DNA of 64,000 bases from Mucilaginibacter pallidiroseus (GTDB lineage Bacteria; Bacteroidota; Bacteroidia; Sphingobacteriales; Sphingobacteriaceae), in NCBI RefSeq assembly GCF_007846085.1, contig NZ_VOEJ01000001.1, forward strand, positions 927,273 through 991,272, written 5' to 3'. The stretch's first letter is position 1, and the number at the start of each line of letters is the position of its first letter. The notes under the pieces are model-generated. The model saw only the letters and a list, made by a program, of their open reading frames with translations. It was not told the DNA's origin and did not search any database. The translations under genes and the position numbers were made by a program. Shown here piece after piece: positions 7,802 through 16,062 of the stretch.

Positions 7802-9523
7802 ATGAGTATTGCGCTATCCGAACAGGAAATTTTACGCCGCGAATCGTTACAACAGTTGCGGGCACTGGGCATAAACCCATACCCTGCCGAAGCTTTTGAT
7901 GTTAATGCCTGGGCACAGGACATTACAGATAATTTTGAAGCCAAGCCCGAGAACTATAAACAGGTTGTAATAGCAGGCCGTATCATGACCCGCCGTATTA
8001 TGGGTAGTGCATCATTTTTTGAACTTCAGGACAGCACCGGCCGCATCCAGGTTTACATTAAACGTGATGACATTTGCCCTACTGAGGATAAAACGCTGTA
8101 CAATACGGTATTTAAAAAACTGTTGGATATTGGCGATTACGTTGGTGTGAAGGGCTATGTTTTCCTTACCCAAACCGGCGAGATCTCGGTACACCTGCAA
8201 GAACTTACTGTGCTGTCAAAATCGTTGAAACCACTGCCTGTTGTAAAACGCGACGAGCAGGGCCATATTTACGACGGCTTTACCGACCCGGAGTTGCGTT
8301 ACCGCCAGCGATATGTGGATTTAACGGTAAACCCCGAGTTTAAACAAATCTTCATCAACCGCTCAAAAGTGATCAGCGCCATGCGCGATTACTTTAACAC
8401 GCAAGGCTGGATGGAGGTTGAAACGCCCATATTACAAGCTGTGCATGGCGGTGCAGCGGCCCGCCCATTCAATACGCACCACAATACGCTGGATATGCCG
8501 CTGTTTTTGCGTATTGCGAATGAGCTGTACCTAAAAAGGCTGATAGTAGCCGGCTTTGACGGTGTTTACGAGTTTGGTAAAATGTTCCGAAATGAGGGCA
8601 TGGACCGTACCCATAACCCCGAGTTTACCGCAATGGAGATTTATGTAGCTTATAAAGACTACATATGGATGATGGCCATGGTTGAGGAATGCCTGGAAAA
8701 AGTAACCCGTGCCATACATGGCGTACCGGTAGTGCAGGTTGGCGCGAACGAGATTAACTTTGCAGGCCCGTATGAGAAATTATCAATGTATGATTCGATA
8801 AAGAAATATACAGGTATTGATGTATCAGCAATGGACGAGGAGGGTTTACGCCAGGTTTGTAAAGATCTTGGTATCGAAACCGATGCAAGCATGGGCAAAG
8901 GAAAGCTGGTGGATGAAATATTTAGTGCCAAAGTAGAAGCTAACCTGATACAACCTACTTACATAACCGATTACCCTATTGAAATGACGCCGCTTGCCAA
9001 AAAGCACCGCACTAAAGATGGTTTGGTAGAGCGTTTTGAGTTATTTGTAAATGGTAAAGAAATTGCCAACGCATATTCTGAATTGAACGATCCTATTGAT
9101 CAGCGTGAGCGTTTCGAAGAACAATTGATTTTGGCCGGCCGGGGTGATGACGAGGCTATGGCCATGGATGACGACTTTTTACGTGCGCTTGAGTACGGCA
9201 TGCCGCCAACATCGGGTTTGGGTATCGGTATAGACCGTTTGGTGATGATGATGACAAATCAAAGCACCATCCAGGAAGTATTGTTCTTCCCGCAGATGCG
9301 CCCCGAGAAGAAAGCAAAGGCACCAAGCATTGAAGACTTTACCAATATCGGCATCCCTGCTGAATGGGTGCCTGTATTAAACAAAATGGGCTTTAACACC
9401 GTTGAGGAACTTAAAGCAGGCAACCCCAACAAGGTATTTAATGACCTTGGCGGTATGCGTAAAAAACTTAAATTGGAAATTAACATGCCTACTAAAGATG
9501 AGGTTATGGCATGGTTTGCATAG
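7802..9523 (+). CDS. lysS: Lysyl-tRNA synthetase, class II
   Basis: LysRS charges tRNA-Lys with lysine using ATP. The 573-residue product has an N-terminal OB-fold anticodon-binding domain (about 50-170, [19 protein letters not shown]) and a class II catalytic core with motif 2 in [20 protein letters not shown] and motif 3 in [16 protein letters not shown]. After the usual end of the enzyme (QMRPEKK) there is an extra domain of about 65 residues ending in [10 protein letters not shown], which looks like a helix-hairpin-type fold and makes it longer than the roughly 505 residues of E. coli LysS. An in-frame upstream ATG at 7730 would add 24 residues, but the -7 box lies within that stretch, so the start at MSIALSEQE is preferred. 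Confidence 0.96.
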   Translation: MSIALSEQEILRRESLQQLRALGINPYPAEAFDVNAWAQDITDNFEAKPENYKQVVIAGRIMTRRIMGSASFFELQDSTGRIQVYIKRDDICPTEDKTLYNTVFKKLLDIGDYVGVKGYVFLTQTGEISVHLQELTVLSKSLKPLPVVKRDEQGHIYDGFTDPELRYRQRYVDLTVNPEFKQIFINRSKVISAMRDYFNTQGWMEVETPILQAVHGGAAARPFNTHHNTLDMPLFLRIANELYLKRLIVAGFDGVYEFGKMFRNEGMDRTHNPEFTAMEIYVAYKDYIWMMAMVEECLEKVTRAIHGVPVVQVGANEINFAGPYEKLSMYDSIKKYTGIDVSAMDEEGLRQVCKDLGIETDASMGKGKLVDEIFSAKVEANLIQPTYITDYPIEMTPLAKKHRTKDGLVERFELFVNGKEIANAYSELNDPIDQRERFEEQLILAGRGDDEAMAMDDDFLRALEYGMPPTSGLGIGIDRLVMMMTNQSTIQEVLFFPQMRPEKKAKAPSIEDFTNIGIPAEWVPVLNKMGFNTVEELKAGNPNKVFNDLGGMRKKLKLEINMPTKDEVMAWFA

Positions 9524-9542
9524 TGTAGACCACATACTTAGC

Positions 9543-9575
9543 AAAAAGAGGCGCAAGAAATTGTGCCTCTTTTTG
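9543..9575 (+). terminator. Terminator of lysS
   Basis: AAAAAGAGGCGCAA pairs with TTGTGCCTCTTTTT (one G-T pair) across a four-base loop, and a T run follows. Confidence 0.85.
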
Positions 9576-9807
9576 TTTGTATTGATTGCAAAGTTGTACT
9601 AATAAAGTACACCACGTTCTAACATTATATAAGTTTACTAAAATCGAATAGGTCATCGCGCTGGAAACTCTTTTTCCACGAATGTGAATTTACTGATTAT
9701 CAGCTATAAAAAATTCACAATTCCTTAACCAAATCATAAAAATTAGAAAACTTTCGCGATAGGAAACTTGTTTAATTTTACGATGGACACACTATAATCT
9801 TTTATAT

Positions 9808-10053
9808 ATGATGAGCTCGACACTTGAAATCACAGAAAAAGAATATCTGATAAAGCTAAACAAGGAAAATTTCAATTTATCTTTTATCAGGAGCCTGTTA
9901 AAAATAGTTGAGGTTGCACAGCCTGCTGCCAAAGACGACAGCTACGAAGAAGGTGACTTACACGACGAATTAGAAATTCCTGATCGCCGTATATCGCCAA
10001 AGCAAAACAACAACGCTGAGCCCGACTATTACGGCAGCCTCGACGAAAAATAG
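9808..10053 (+). CDS. Small uncharacterised acidic protein
   Basis: This 81-residue frame starts at tandem ATGs (9808 or 9811) after a non-coding gap of about 230 bases. The first half, EKEYLIKLNKENFNLSFIRS, looks like a short amphipathic helical element reminiscent of small protein-protein or addiction-type domains. The second half is rich in Asp, Glu and Asn and is probably disordered. Codon use resembles its neighbours and the frame fills the whole gap before a convergent gene, so I think it is real. I do not recognise a family. Confidence 0.6.
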   Translation: MMSSTLEITEKEYLIKLNKENFNLSFIRSLLKIVEVAQPAAKDDSYEEGDLHDELEIPDRRISPKQNNNAEPDYYGSLDEK

Positions 10054-10073
10054 TTTTAGTAGCTTACCTGCTA

Positions 10074-10628
10074 TTAAAACTTTTGGCGGAAACCGCCACG
10101 TATAACCTGCTGTTTATCCATCTGCGCCATTTGGCCCTTCATCATCTTAATCTGATCGGCCAGTAGTTTGTTTTTATCATCCTTTTGCGCTTCTTTCAAA
10201 TACATTTCGGCTTCGCGTTTATTGCGTTTAGCCATTGCTATACCTGCAAGGCTCAATTTAGCCAAAGCCAGGTTATGTGACATATTTAAACCCAATTGCA
10301 AAGCTTTCTTAAAATATTTTTCAGATTTAAGAGGTGCCGTGCGCGACTCAATTAAACCTATCAATAAGTTATAATAGCCCCACTGGCCTTTGTGCAATTG
10401 CTTTTCGTAATCGGTAATTTTATTTAAAAAAGCCTGTGCCTTATCTGTATTCTCTTTACGCAGGTAAAACTGCGCAATCAGCATATTCTCGTTAAAAAAG
10501 AAAGTAACAAGTATTAAAGCGCCAATTAAAAATGCAAGTATTCCCCATCCCCAAAAGCCAAAGCCACATAGTGTAACACCGGCTCCCATAACAACACAAG
10601 CAATAATTAGCCTAACTATATTCGACAT
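10074..10628 (-). CDS. Membrane-anchored TPR-like protein
   Basis: The 184-residue protein begins with two closely spaced hydrophobic helices (about 5-25 and 27-46) followed by a soluble all-helical domain with tetratricopeptide-like pairs, for example EKYFKKALQLGLNMSHNLALAK and the RNKREAEMYLKEAQKDDKN segment around residue 140. A short basic tail (GGFRQKF) ends it. The architecture suggests an inner-membrane protein with a cytoplasmic TPR scaffold. The gene is convergent with the small acidic-protein gene and divergent from ung. No specific function is recognised. Confidence 0.7.
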   Translation of the reverse strand: MSNIVRLIIACVVMGAGVTLCGFGFWGWGILAFLIGALILVTFFFNENMLIAQFYLRKENTDKAQAFLNKITDYEKQLHKGQWGYYNLLIGLIESRTAPLKSEKYFKKALQLGLNMSHNLALAKLSLAGIAMAKRNKREAEMYLKEAQKDDKNKLLADQIKMMKGQMAQMDKQQVIRGGFRQKF

Positions 10629-10700
10629 AATTTGTATTAATAAAAATGATGCGCAAATATCGTTATTTGTAAGCTAATAAAACACCAGTATTTTATATTT

Positions 10701-11378
10701 ATGGCAGGAGAATTAGAGGCCTCGTGGATGCGGGTTTTAGGGCCCGAGTTTGAAAAACCTTACATGGTTGAGCTCAAAAATTTTTTAAAACAGGAAAAAG
10801 CTGCGGGCTATACCATATACCCTAAAGGGTCTGAATATTTTAACGCCTTTAACACAACTCCTTTTGATGATGTAAAGGTAGTTATCATTGGGCAAGACCC
10901 TTACCCAGGCGTTGGTCAGGCGCATGGTCTATCATTTTCGGTGCAAAAAGGAGTGGCTATTCCACGTTCGTTAAATAACATCTATAAGGAATTAGCTACC
11001 GATATCCCCGGCTTTAAAATGCCCTCTCATGGCAACCTTAGCAAATGGGCCGAGCAAGGTGTATTGCTTTTAAATGCTACTTTGACCCTGCGTGCAGGCG
11101 AATCAAACTCTCACTCAAAAAAGGGCTGGGAAAAGTTTACAGATGCTGCCATCAAAAAATTATCTGACGAGAAGACCGGCATTGTTTTTATTCTCTGGGG
11201 CGCATACGCGCAATCTAAGGTTGCCATTATCGACACTTCGAAGCACCACATTTTAAAATCGGTGCATCCATCACCCCTTTCAGTTGAGCGTGGTTTCTGG
11301 GGCTCTAAACCATTCTCTAAAACAAACGAACTCCTTATTAAAGAGGGCAAAACGCCAATTGACTGGCAGATTGACTAG
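10701..11378 (+). CDS. ung: Uracil-DNA glycosylase
   Basis: Ung removes uracil from DNA and starts base excision repair. The 225-residue protein is full length for family 1. It shows the water-activating loop GQDPYPGVGQAHGLSFSV with the catalytic Asp, the uracil-recognition segment LLLNATLTLRAGESNSH, and the DNA-intercalation loop HPSPLSVERGFWGSKPFS. Family 1 is distinguished from families 4 and 5 by the absence of Fe-S cysteines. The gene is monocistronic and is followed by the repeat region 11385-11491. Confidence 0.96.
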   Translation: MAGELEASWMRVLGPEFEKPYMVELKNFLKQEKAAGYTIYPKGSEYFNAFNTTPFDDVKVVIIGQDPYPGVGQAHGLSFSVQKGVAIPRSLNNIYKELATDIPGFKMPSHGNLSKWAEQGVLLLNATLTLRAGESNSHSKKGWEKFTDAAIKKLSDEKTGIVFILWGAYAQSKVAIIDTSKHHILKSVHPSPLSVERGFWGSKPFSKTNELLIKEGKTPIDWQID

Positions 11379-11384
11379 TTTTTT

Positions 11385-11491
11385 AGAATCAAGAGATGAG
11401 AGTCAAGATTCATGACTTTAAAATATCTACAACAAAAAAGTCAAGAACCAAAGATTGCTATCTTAATTCTTGACTCTAATATCTTGATTCT
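11385..11491. repeat. TCAAGA-family outer inverted repeat enclosing a hairpin
   Basis: Outer arms 11385-11410 (AGAATCAAGAGATGAGAGTC then AAGATT) and 11465-11491 are near-perfect reverse complements. Between them an inner TGACTTT (11413-11419) faces AAAGTCA (11437-11443). It lies between convergent ung and lrp and may stop transcription from both sides. The same AATCAAGA unit recurs at 26979-27106. Confidence 0.75.
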
Positions 11492-11502
11492 GATTGTGTG
11501 TA

Positions 11503-11973
11503 CTAATATTCCAAAGGAACGATAGGCTCTTTTTTACTGGTACTCATAATCATCATGGTTTGAAAAGTTTTAACCACAGTAATGCGGCTTATTTTTTCCA
11601 TGATCAATTGCTCGTATGATTTAATGTCGCGTACGTAAACCTTCAGCAGAAAATCGCACTGCCCGGTAACGTGGTGGCACTCGGTTACTTCCTTAATGCT
11701 CTGTATCTCATCCAAAAAAGTCTGGATGGTATTCTTTTGATGGAAGTCCAGCGAGATCTGTATAAAGGTTTTAATACCCAGGCCAAGCTTCTCTTCGTCA
11801 ACCAAAGCATGATAGCTTTTTATGTATTCGGAGTTCTCAAGTTTGCGCACCCGCTCAAGCGTAGGCGCCGGCGAAAGGCCAATTTCATTAGAGAGTTGCA
11901 GGTTAGTTATGCGTCCGTTCTCTTGTAATATCTTGAGTATCTGTAAGTCTATTTTATCCAATTCGGTTGCCAT
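11503..11973 (-). CDS. Lrp/AsnC-family transcriptional regulator
   Basis: The 156-residue protein has an N-terminal winged helix (KIDLQILKILQENGRITN followed by LSNEIGLSPAPTLERVRKLE, about 6-55) and a C-terminal RAM ligand-binding domain (about 70-150) with the VTGQCDFLLKVYV strand conserved in Lrp proteins. Members sense amino acids and form octamers on DNA. The gene diverges from mntR with about 150 bases between starts. A specific effector or target is not predictable. Confidence 0.92.
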   Translation of the reverse strand: MATELDKIDLQILKILQENGRITNLQLSNEIGLSPAPTLERVRKLENSEYIKSYHALVDEEKLGLGIKTFIQISLDFHQKNTIQTFLDEIQSIKEVTECHHVTGQCDFLLKVYVRDIKSYEQLIMEKISRITVVKTFQTMMIMSTSKKEPIVPLEY

Positions 11974-12088
11974 GCTATATGCAAATATATATTATTCTTT
12001 ATCATGCAAAATATAATTCCACATAAATCTTAATTTCCAAAACATATTTTTTCTTCACCTATCTAACAAACAAATACCAAAATTTAAA

Positions 12089-12104
12089 TTTAGACTTGTC
12101 TAAA
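12089..12104. promoter_or_regulatory. Probable MntR operator
   Basis: TTTAGACTTGTCTAAA is a perfect 7-base inverted repeat with a two-base centre, located where the -33 element of the mntR promoter should be. It has the size and symmetry of DtxR/MntR-family boxes. Autoregulation is inferred from position. Confidence 0.65.
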
Positions 12105-12112
12105 ATTTTTAT

Positions 12113-12120
12113 TAGATTTG
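12113..12120 (+). promoter_or_regulatory. -7 box of mntR, almost touching the start codon
   Basis: TAGATTTG fits TAnnTTTG and ends five bases before the mntR ATG. With transcription beginning a few bases after the box, the mRNA leader would be only about three bases. Confidence 0.6.
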
Positions 12121-12125
12121 GTTAA

Positions 12126-12776
12126 ATGTATACGTTAGCCGAGGAAAATTATTTAAAAGCTATTTACAAGCTTTCGCTCACGGATGATAGTGTAAGCACT
12201 AACCAAATAGCGGCCGAGCTTTGCACAAAAGCGTCATCCGTAACAGACATGCTCCGCAAACTAGCCGATAAGGCGTTGGTTAATTATGCACGTTACCAGG
12301 GTGTTAGTTTAACAAAAGCCGGTAATAAAGTTGCTTTGAATATCGTACGCAAGCATCGGCTGTGGGAATATTTTTTGGTCGAGAAACTAAATTTTAAATG
12401 GGATGAGGTGCACGACATGGCCGAAGAAATGGAGCACATATCATCAAATGAGTTGATTAACCGGCTGGAAGAATTTATGGGCTATCCTACTCGCGACCCG
12501 CATGGAGACCCAATACCAGATAGCCATGGGAATTTTAGAGCACACGACCTTAAACCAATATCAACAATGCCTGTTAATGCCGGTGGGATTATATCCGGGG
12601 TGCGCGATCACTCCGCTGCGTTTTTACAATACCTTGAAAAACAAAACCTGGTAATTGGCAGATATATTACCGTAAAGGAAATTATCACTTACGACAATAC
12701 AGTGGTTTTACAAATGGAAAATAAAGAATTACAAATAAGCCACGAAGTGGCGAACAACCTGCTTATAGCTTTATGA
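12126..12776 (+). CDS. mntR: DtxR/MntR-family metal-dependent repressor
   Basis: This 216-residue regulator should sense Mn(II) or Fe(II) and repress metal uptake. It has an N-terminal winged helix (TLAEENYLKAIYKLS to the recognition helix KASSVTDMLRKLADK), a dimerisation and metal-binding domain with conserved KHRLWEYFLVEKL, HDMAEEMEHIS and CxxxDPHGDPIP-like PTRDPHGDPIPDSHG, and a C-terminal FeoA/SH3-like domain from about 145. The MYTLAEENYLKAIY start is family-typical. It overlaps the transporter gene by ATGA (12773-12776), so regulator and transporter are translationally coupled. A palindromic operator overlaps its promoter. Mn rather than Fe specificity is inferred from the partner transporter. 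Confidence 0.9.
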   Translation: MYTLAEENYLKAIYKLSLTDDSVSTNQIAAELCTKASSVTDMLRKLADKALVNYARYQGVSLTKAGNKVALNIVRKHRLWEYFLVEKLNFKWDEVHDMAEEMEHISSNELINRLEEFMGYPTRDPHGDPIPDSHGNFRAHDLKPISTMPVNAGGIISGVRDHSAAFLQYLEKQNLVIGRYITVKEIITYDNTVVLQMENKELQISHEVANNLLIAL

Positions 12777-14659
12777 CAACACACGATACGCATTCGTTAG
12801 GCAATGTACACGGAACGGTTACTACCGAGGGCAAAACAGGCTGGAAAAAAATACTATCTTTCTTGGGCCCCGCCTACCTTGTGAGCGTTGGCTACATGGA
12901 CCCGGGCAACTGGGCAACAGATTTGGCTGCGGGAAGCCAGTTTGGTTACAAATTAATATGGGTGCTGCTGTTATCAAACCTTATTGCGCTGCTATTGCAA
13001 AATCTTGCTGTTAGGCTTGGAATTGTGCGCGGCCTTGATTTGGCTCAGGCGTCTAAACACACCTACCCACCATTCGTAAATTTTTGCCTGTATGTACTTG
13101 CCCAGATTGCCATTATAGCCTGTGATTTAGCCGAGATCATTGGTATGGCAATAGGTTTAAATTTGCTTTTTGGTTTGCCATTGATATGGGGCGTATCTAT
13201 CACACTGTTAGATACATTGCTGCTGCTATTTTTATTAAACAAAGGCATGCGTAAGCTGGAGGGATTCATTATTTCACTGATATTTATAGTGGGTTTGGCC
13301 TTTTTTGTGCAGATGTTTATTGTTAAGCCCGATATGGTTGACATTGCCAAAGGCTTTATCCCAAGCAAACTTAATAACGAAGCCTTATACATCGCCATAG
13401 GTATTATAGGCGCTACCGTAATGCCCCATAACTTGTACTTGCACTCGTCGCTGGTACAAACCCGTAAGATAGACCGCAGTGATGATGGTATAAAGGCCGC
13501 TATCAAATACAATTTTTGGGACACCACCATTGCCCTCAACCTGGCATTTTTTGTAAATGCAGCTATCCTTATACTTGCGGCGAGCGCCTTTTTTAGCCGG
13601 GGATACCACCAGGTTGCCGAAATACAGGATGCACATAAATTATTGACCGGCATATTTGGGAGCTTAGCTCCTGCACTTTTTGCCATTGCGTTGATTGCCG
13701 CGGGCCAAAGCTCGACAGTTACGGGCACGCTTGCCGGCCAAATCATTATGGAGGGTCACCTTAACCTGCGCATTGCACCCTGGTTGCGCCGCTTGTTAAC
13801 GCGTTTGTTTGCTATTGTTCCTGCTTTTTTTACCGTATTGCACGCCGGTAGCGAAGGCTTGGGCAAACTTTTGATTTTAAGCCAGGTGGTTTTAAGCCTC
13901 CAGCTGGGTTTTGCTATCATTCCGCTTATACACTTTGTATCCGATAAAAAGCGCATGGGCAATTTCGCCATTAAGCCCTGGCTCAAAGTACTGTCGTGGG
14001 TTTTTGCTGCGCTGATTGTGGGCTTAAACGTAAGGCTGGTGATCCAGGAAATCGATACCTGGGCCGGTAGCGATCCGCAATCGGCAACGCTGGTACATTA
14101 CCTGATCACTCCGCTGGCAATTGCCATTGGCTTGCTGTTACTTTATGTTTTCCTGAGGCCTTTGCTTTACAAACATGCCGATAAACCTGCTTACGTGCCG
14201 CATGGCATTGCGGCGTCTTTAACCAATTTGCAGGCTGTACATTACAACAATATTGCAGTGACCATCGATTTTAGCAGAAACGATGAAGATTGTATTCGTC
14301 ACGCGCTAATGCAGGGGGGCAAAAATGCCAGCTATACCTTGATACACGTAGTTGAGACTGCCGGTGCCCGTTACCATGGCAAACAGGTTATGGATAACGA
14401 AACACAAAGCGATGCCGATAATTTAAACAAATATGTGGATGCGCTGGTTGAGTTAGGTTACAAGGCAGAAGCCAGGATTGGCTACGGTGGCCCTGCAAAT
14501 TCAATTGCCGAGATCATCAACCAAACTAAAATTGATTTTGTTGTAATGGGCTCGCACGGCCACAGGATGCTTAAGGACTTGATATTTGGCACAACTGTAA
14601 ACTCCGTACGTCACAGGGTAAACGTACCTGTATTGGTAGTAAAGCCTCAGAAAAATTAA
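12773..14659 (+). CDS. mntH: NRAMP Mn(II)/H+ transporter fused to a universal stress protein domain
   Basis: The first about 470 residues are an NRAMP divalent-metal transporter with around eleven membrane helices. The metal-binding motifs are intact: DPGN at 43-46 in TM1 and MPHN at 217-220 in TM6. From about residue 490 a cytoplasmic UspA domain follows, with NIAVTIDFSRNDED as its first strand and the ATP-binding pattern G-2x-G-9x-G(S/T) as GSHGHRMLKDLIFGTT near 592. E. coli MntH, at about 412 residues, lacks this extension. The start overlaps mntR by four bases. A nucleotide-binding regulatory tail on a manganese importer is the natural reading; its effect is unknown. Fe or other divalent metals remain possible substrates. 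Confidence 0.93.
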   Translation: MTTHDTHSLGNVHGTVTTEGKTGWKKILSFLGPAYLVSVGYMDPGNWATDLAAGSQFGYKLIWVLLLSNLIALLLQNLAVRLGIVRGLDLAQASKHTYPPFVNFCLYVLAQIAIIACDLAEIIGMAIGLNLLFGLPLIWGVSITLLDTLLLLFLLNKGMRKLEGFIISLIFIVGLAFFVQMFIVKPDMVDIAKGFIPSKLNNEALYIAIGIIGATVMPHNLYLHSSLVQTRKIDRSDDGIKAAIKYNFWDTTIALNLAFFVNAAILILAASAFFSRGYHQVAEIQDAHKLLTGIFGSLAPALFAIALIAAGQSSTVTGTLAGQIIMEGHLNLRIAPWLRRLLTRLFAIVPAFFTVLHAGSEGLGKLLILSQVVLSLQLGFAIIPLIHFVSDKKRMGNFAIKPWLKVLSWVFAALIVGLNVRLVIQEIDTWAGSDPQSATLVHYLITPLAIAIGLLLLYVFLRPLLYKHADKPAYVPHGIAASLTNLQAVHYNNIAVTIDFSRNDEDCIRHALMQGGKNASYTLIHVVETAGARYHGKQVMDNETQSDADNLNKYVDALVELGYKAEARIGYGGPANSIAEIINQTKIDFVVMGSHGHRMLKDLIFGTTVNSVRHRVNVPVLVVKPQKN

Positions 14660-14694
14660 TTGCATATTTGCAGCCCCGAAAGGAAAAATGAGTA

Positions 14695-15144
14695 ATGGAG
14701 CAAAACGTATATATAAAAAATAAAAAGGCCTATTTTGAATACCACATATTGGATAAGTACGTGGCCGGTATCCAGCTATTGGGTACCGAAATCAAATCTA
14801 TCCGTAACGGTAAGGCCAACATTAATGATGCTTTTTGCACATTTATAAATAACCAGTTATATGTGCGCAACCTGCATATATCAGAGTATTCGTTCGGCTC
14901 ATTTTATAACCATGAGGCCAAGCGCGACCGTGTGCTTCTGCTTAACAAAAAAGAACTTAAAAAGCTGCAAACCCGCGGCGAAGAACGTGGCTTAACCATT
15001 GTGCCGCTTGCCTTATTTATAAGCGAGCGCGGTTTCGCCAAGTTAGAAATTGGCCTTGCCCAAGGTAAAAAGACGTTTGACAAGCGCGAAACCCTCAAAG
15101 AACGCGATACTAAAATTGAGATTGACCGGGCTATGAAAAGATAG
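14695..15144 (+). CDS. smpB: SsrA-binding protein SmpB
   Basis: SmpB binds tmRNA and delivers it to stalled ribosomes for trans-translation. The 149-residue protein is full length. It shows the OB-fold start NKKAYFEYHILDKYVAGIQL, the GTEIKSIRNGKANINDAF motif that contacts tmRNA, and the basic C-terminal tail with GLAQGKKTFDKRETLKERD that folds in the ribosomal A site. An ATG seven bases upstream is in another frame. The stop codon is followed within a few bases by the GC-rich outer repeat 15149-15271. The tmRNA gene itself is not in the window. Confidence 0.97.
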   Translation: MEQNVYIKNKKAYFEYHILDKYVAGIQLLGTEIKSIRNGKANINDAFCTFINNQLYVRNLHISEYSFGSFYNHEAKRDRVLLLNKKELKKLQTRGEERGLTIVPLALFISERGFAKLEIGLAQGKKTFDKRETLKERDTKIEIDRAMKR

Positions 15145-15148
15145 CCTC

Positions 15149-15271
15149 GCCCCCCCGGCCCCCTGAAGGGGGAGCGGAAGGAAAATAAAATGCCTTCTCC
15201 ATTTTTGGAGAAGGCATTTATTTTAAAGCTAATATTCAAATTCCTACTCCCCCTTCAGGGGGCCGGGGGGC
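15149..15271. repeat. GC-rich inverted repeat pair enclosing a terminator hairpin
   Basis: Outer arms 15149-15173 and 15247-15271 are reverse complements except for one C in a run. Each arm contains its own palindrome CCCCCTGAAGGGGG. Inside, 15183-15224 forms a strong hairpin (TGCCTTCTCC / GGAGAAGGCA with A and T flanks) that can terminate both convergent genes. The right arm abuts the pcm stop codon. The run-rich GC arms stand out against AT-rich surroundings. Confidence 0.85.
15183..15224. terminator. Bidirectional terminator between smpB and pcm
   Basis: AATAAAATGCCTTCTCC pairs with GGAGAAGGCATTTATT across a six-base loop, with A-rich and T-rich sides. Confidence 0.8.
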
Positions 15272-15928
15272 TTACCACGCCCTATCCCCAACAAGCGGTA
15301 CAAATCTAAAGGTATCCAGCACATGTCGTTCGTAATCGTGCTCGCCGGTTTTTAATACGGTGACCATTTTTTGCGATTGTTCATCGCCCACGGGTATCAC
15401 TAAAATGCCGCCTATGTTTAATTGCTTTAAAAGCACATCCGGTACGGTGGGTGCCCCTGCGGTTACAATTATTTTATCGTACGGAGAGTGTTCTGCCCGG
15501 CCTATCGAGCCATCGCCTAAAAAGAAGGTTGGCTTATAGCCCATATAAGGCAATACTTGTATGGTGCGCTCGTAAAGCTTTTCCTGCCGCTCAATAGTGA
15601 CCACCTGAGCGCCTAATTCCATTAATATACAGGTTTGATAGCCGCATCCCGTACCAATTTCAAGCACCTTATCACCTTTTTTAATATGGAGCAGCTCGGT
15701 TTGATAAGCAACGGTATAAGGTTGGGATATGGTTTGGCCGGCACCTATAGGGAATGCGATATCCTTATAAGCTTGATTCCAGAAAGTTTCATCGAAAAAG
15801 TAGTGACGCGGAACTTTACCAATAGCCTTTAAAACCTGCTCGTCTTCGATACCGTTTTTACGCAACACATCAACCAGCCTTTTACGTGCGCCCTGCTCCC
15901 TGTAATTATCAATAAACTTATAAGCCAT
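15272..15928 (-). CDS. pcm: Protein-L-isoaspartate O-methyltransferase
   Basis: Pcm methylates isoaspartyl residues in aged proteins with S-adenosylmethionine so that they can revert to aspartate. The 218-residue protein has the SAM-binding motif I VLEIGTGCGYQTCIL, the post-I acidic VVTIERQEKLYE, and the family segments IGAGQTISQPY and DKIIVTAGAPTVPDVLLKQL. The frame can be opened four codons earlier at a TTG, but that TTG is part of a TAACTTTG promoter box on the minus strand, so the ATG at 15928 (MAYKFIDNYREQG) is chosen. The gene is convergent with smpB. Confidence 0.93.
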   Translation of the reverse strand: MAYKFIDNYREQGARKRLVDVLRKNGIEDEQVLKAIGKVPRHYFFDETFWNQAYKDIAFPIGAGQTISQPYTVAYQTELLHIKKGDKVLEIGTGCGYQTCILMELGAQVVTIERQEKLYERTIQVLPYMGYKPTFFLGDGSIGRAEHSPYDKIIVTAGAPTVPDVLLKQLNIGGILVIPVGDEQSQKMVTVLKTGEHDYERHVLDTFRFVPLVGDRAW

Positions 15929-15937
15929 AATCCGCTG

Positions 15938-15945
15938 CAAAGTTA
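15938..15945 (-). promoter_or_regulatory. -7 box of pcm
   Basis: On the minus strand TAACTTTG fits TAnnTTTG, nine bases before the ATG. It decides the start codon because the alternative TTG lies within the box. No -33 TTTG is visible. Confidence 0.55.
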
Positions 15946-16062
15946 AGACAGGATTTCATGATTTATTGATGAAAAGGATTTATTGCCCAATGCAAAATTT
16001 ATTGGTTTGATTTTTAGATTATTTATTTTTCAACGTCTGCTGAATGCTTTGGTAAAATCCTA

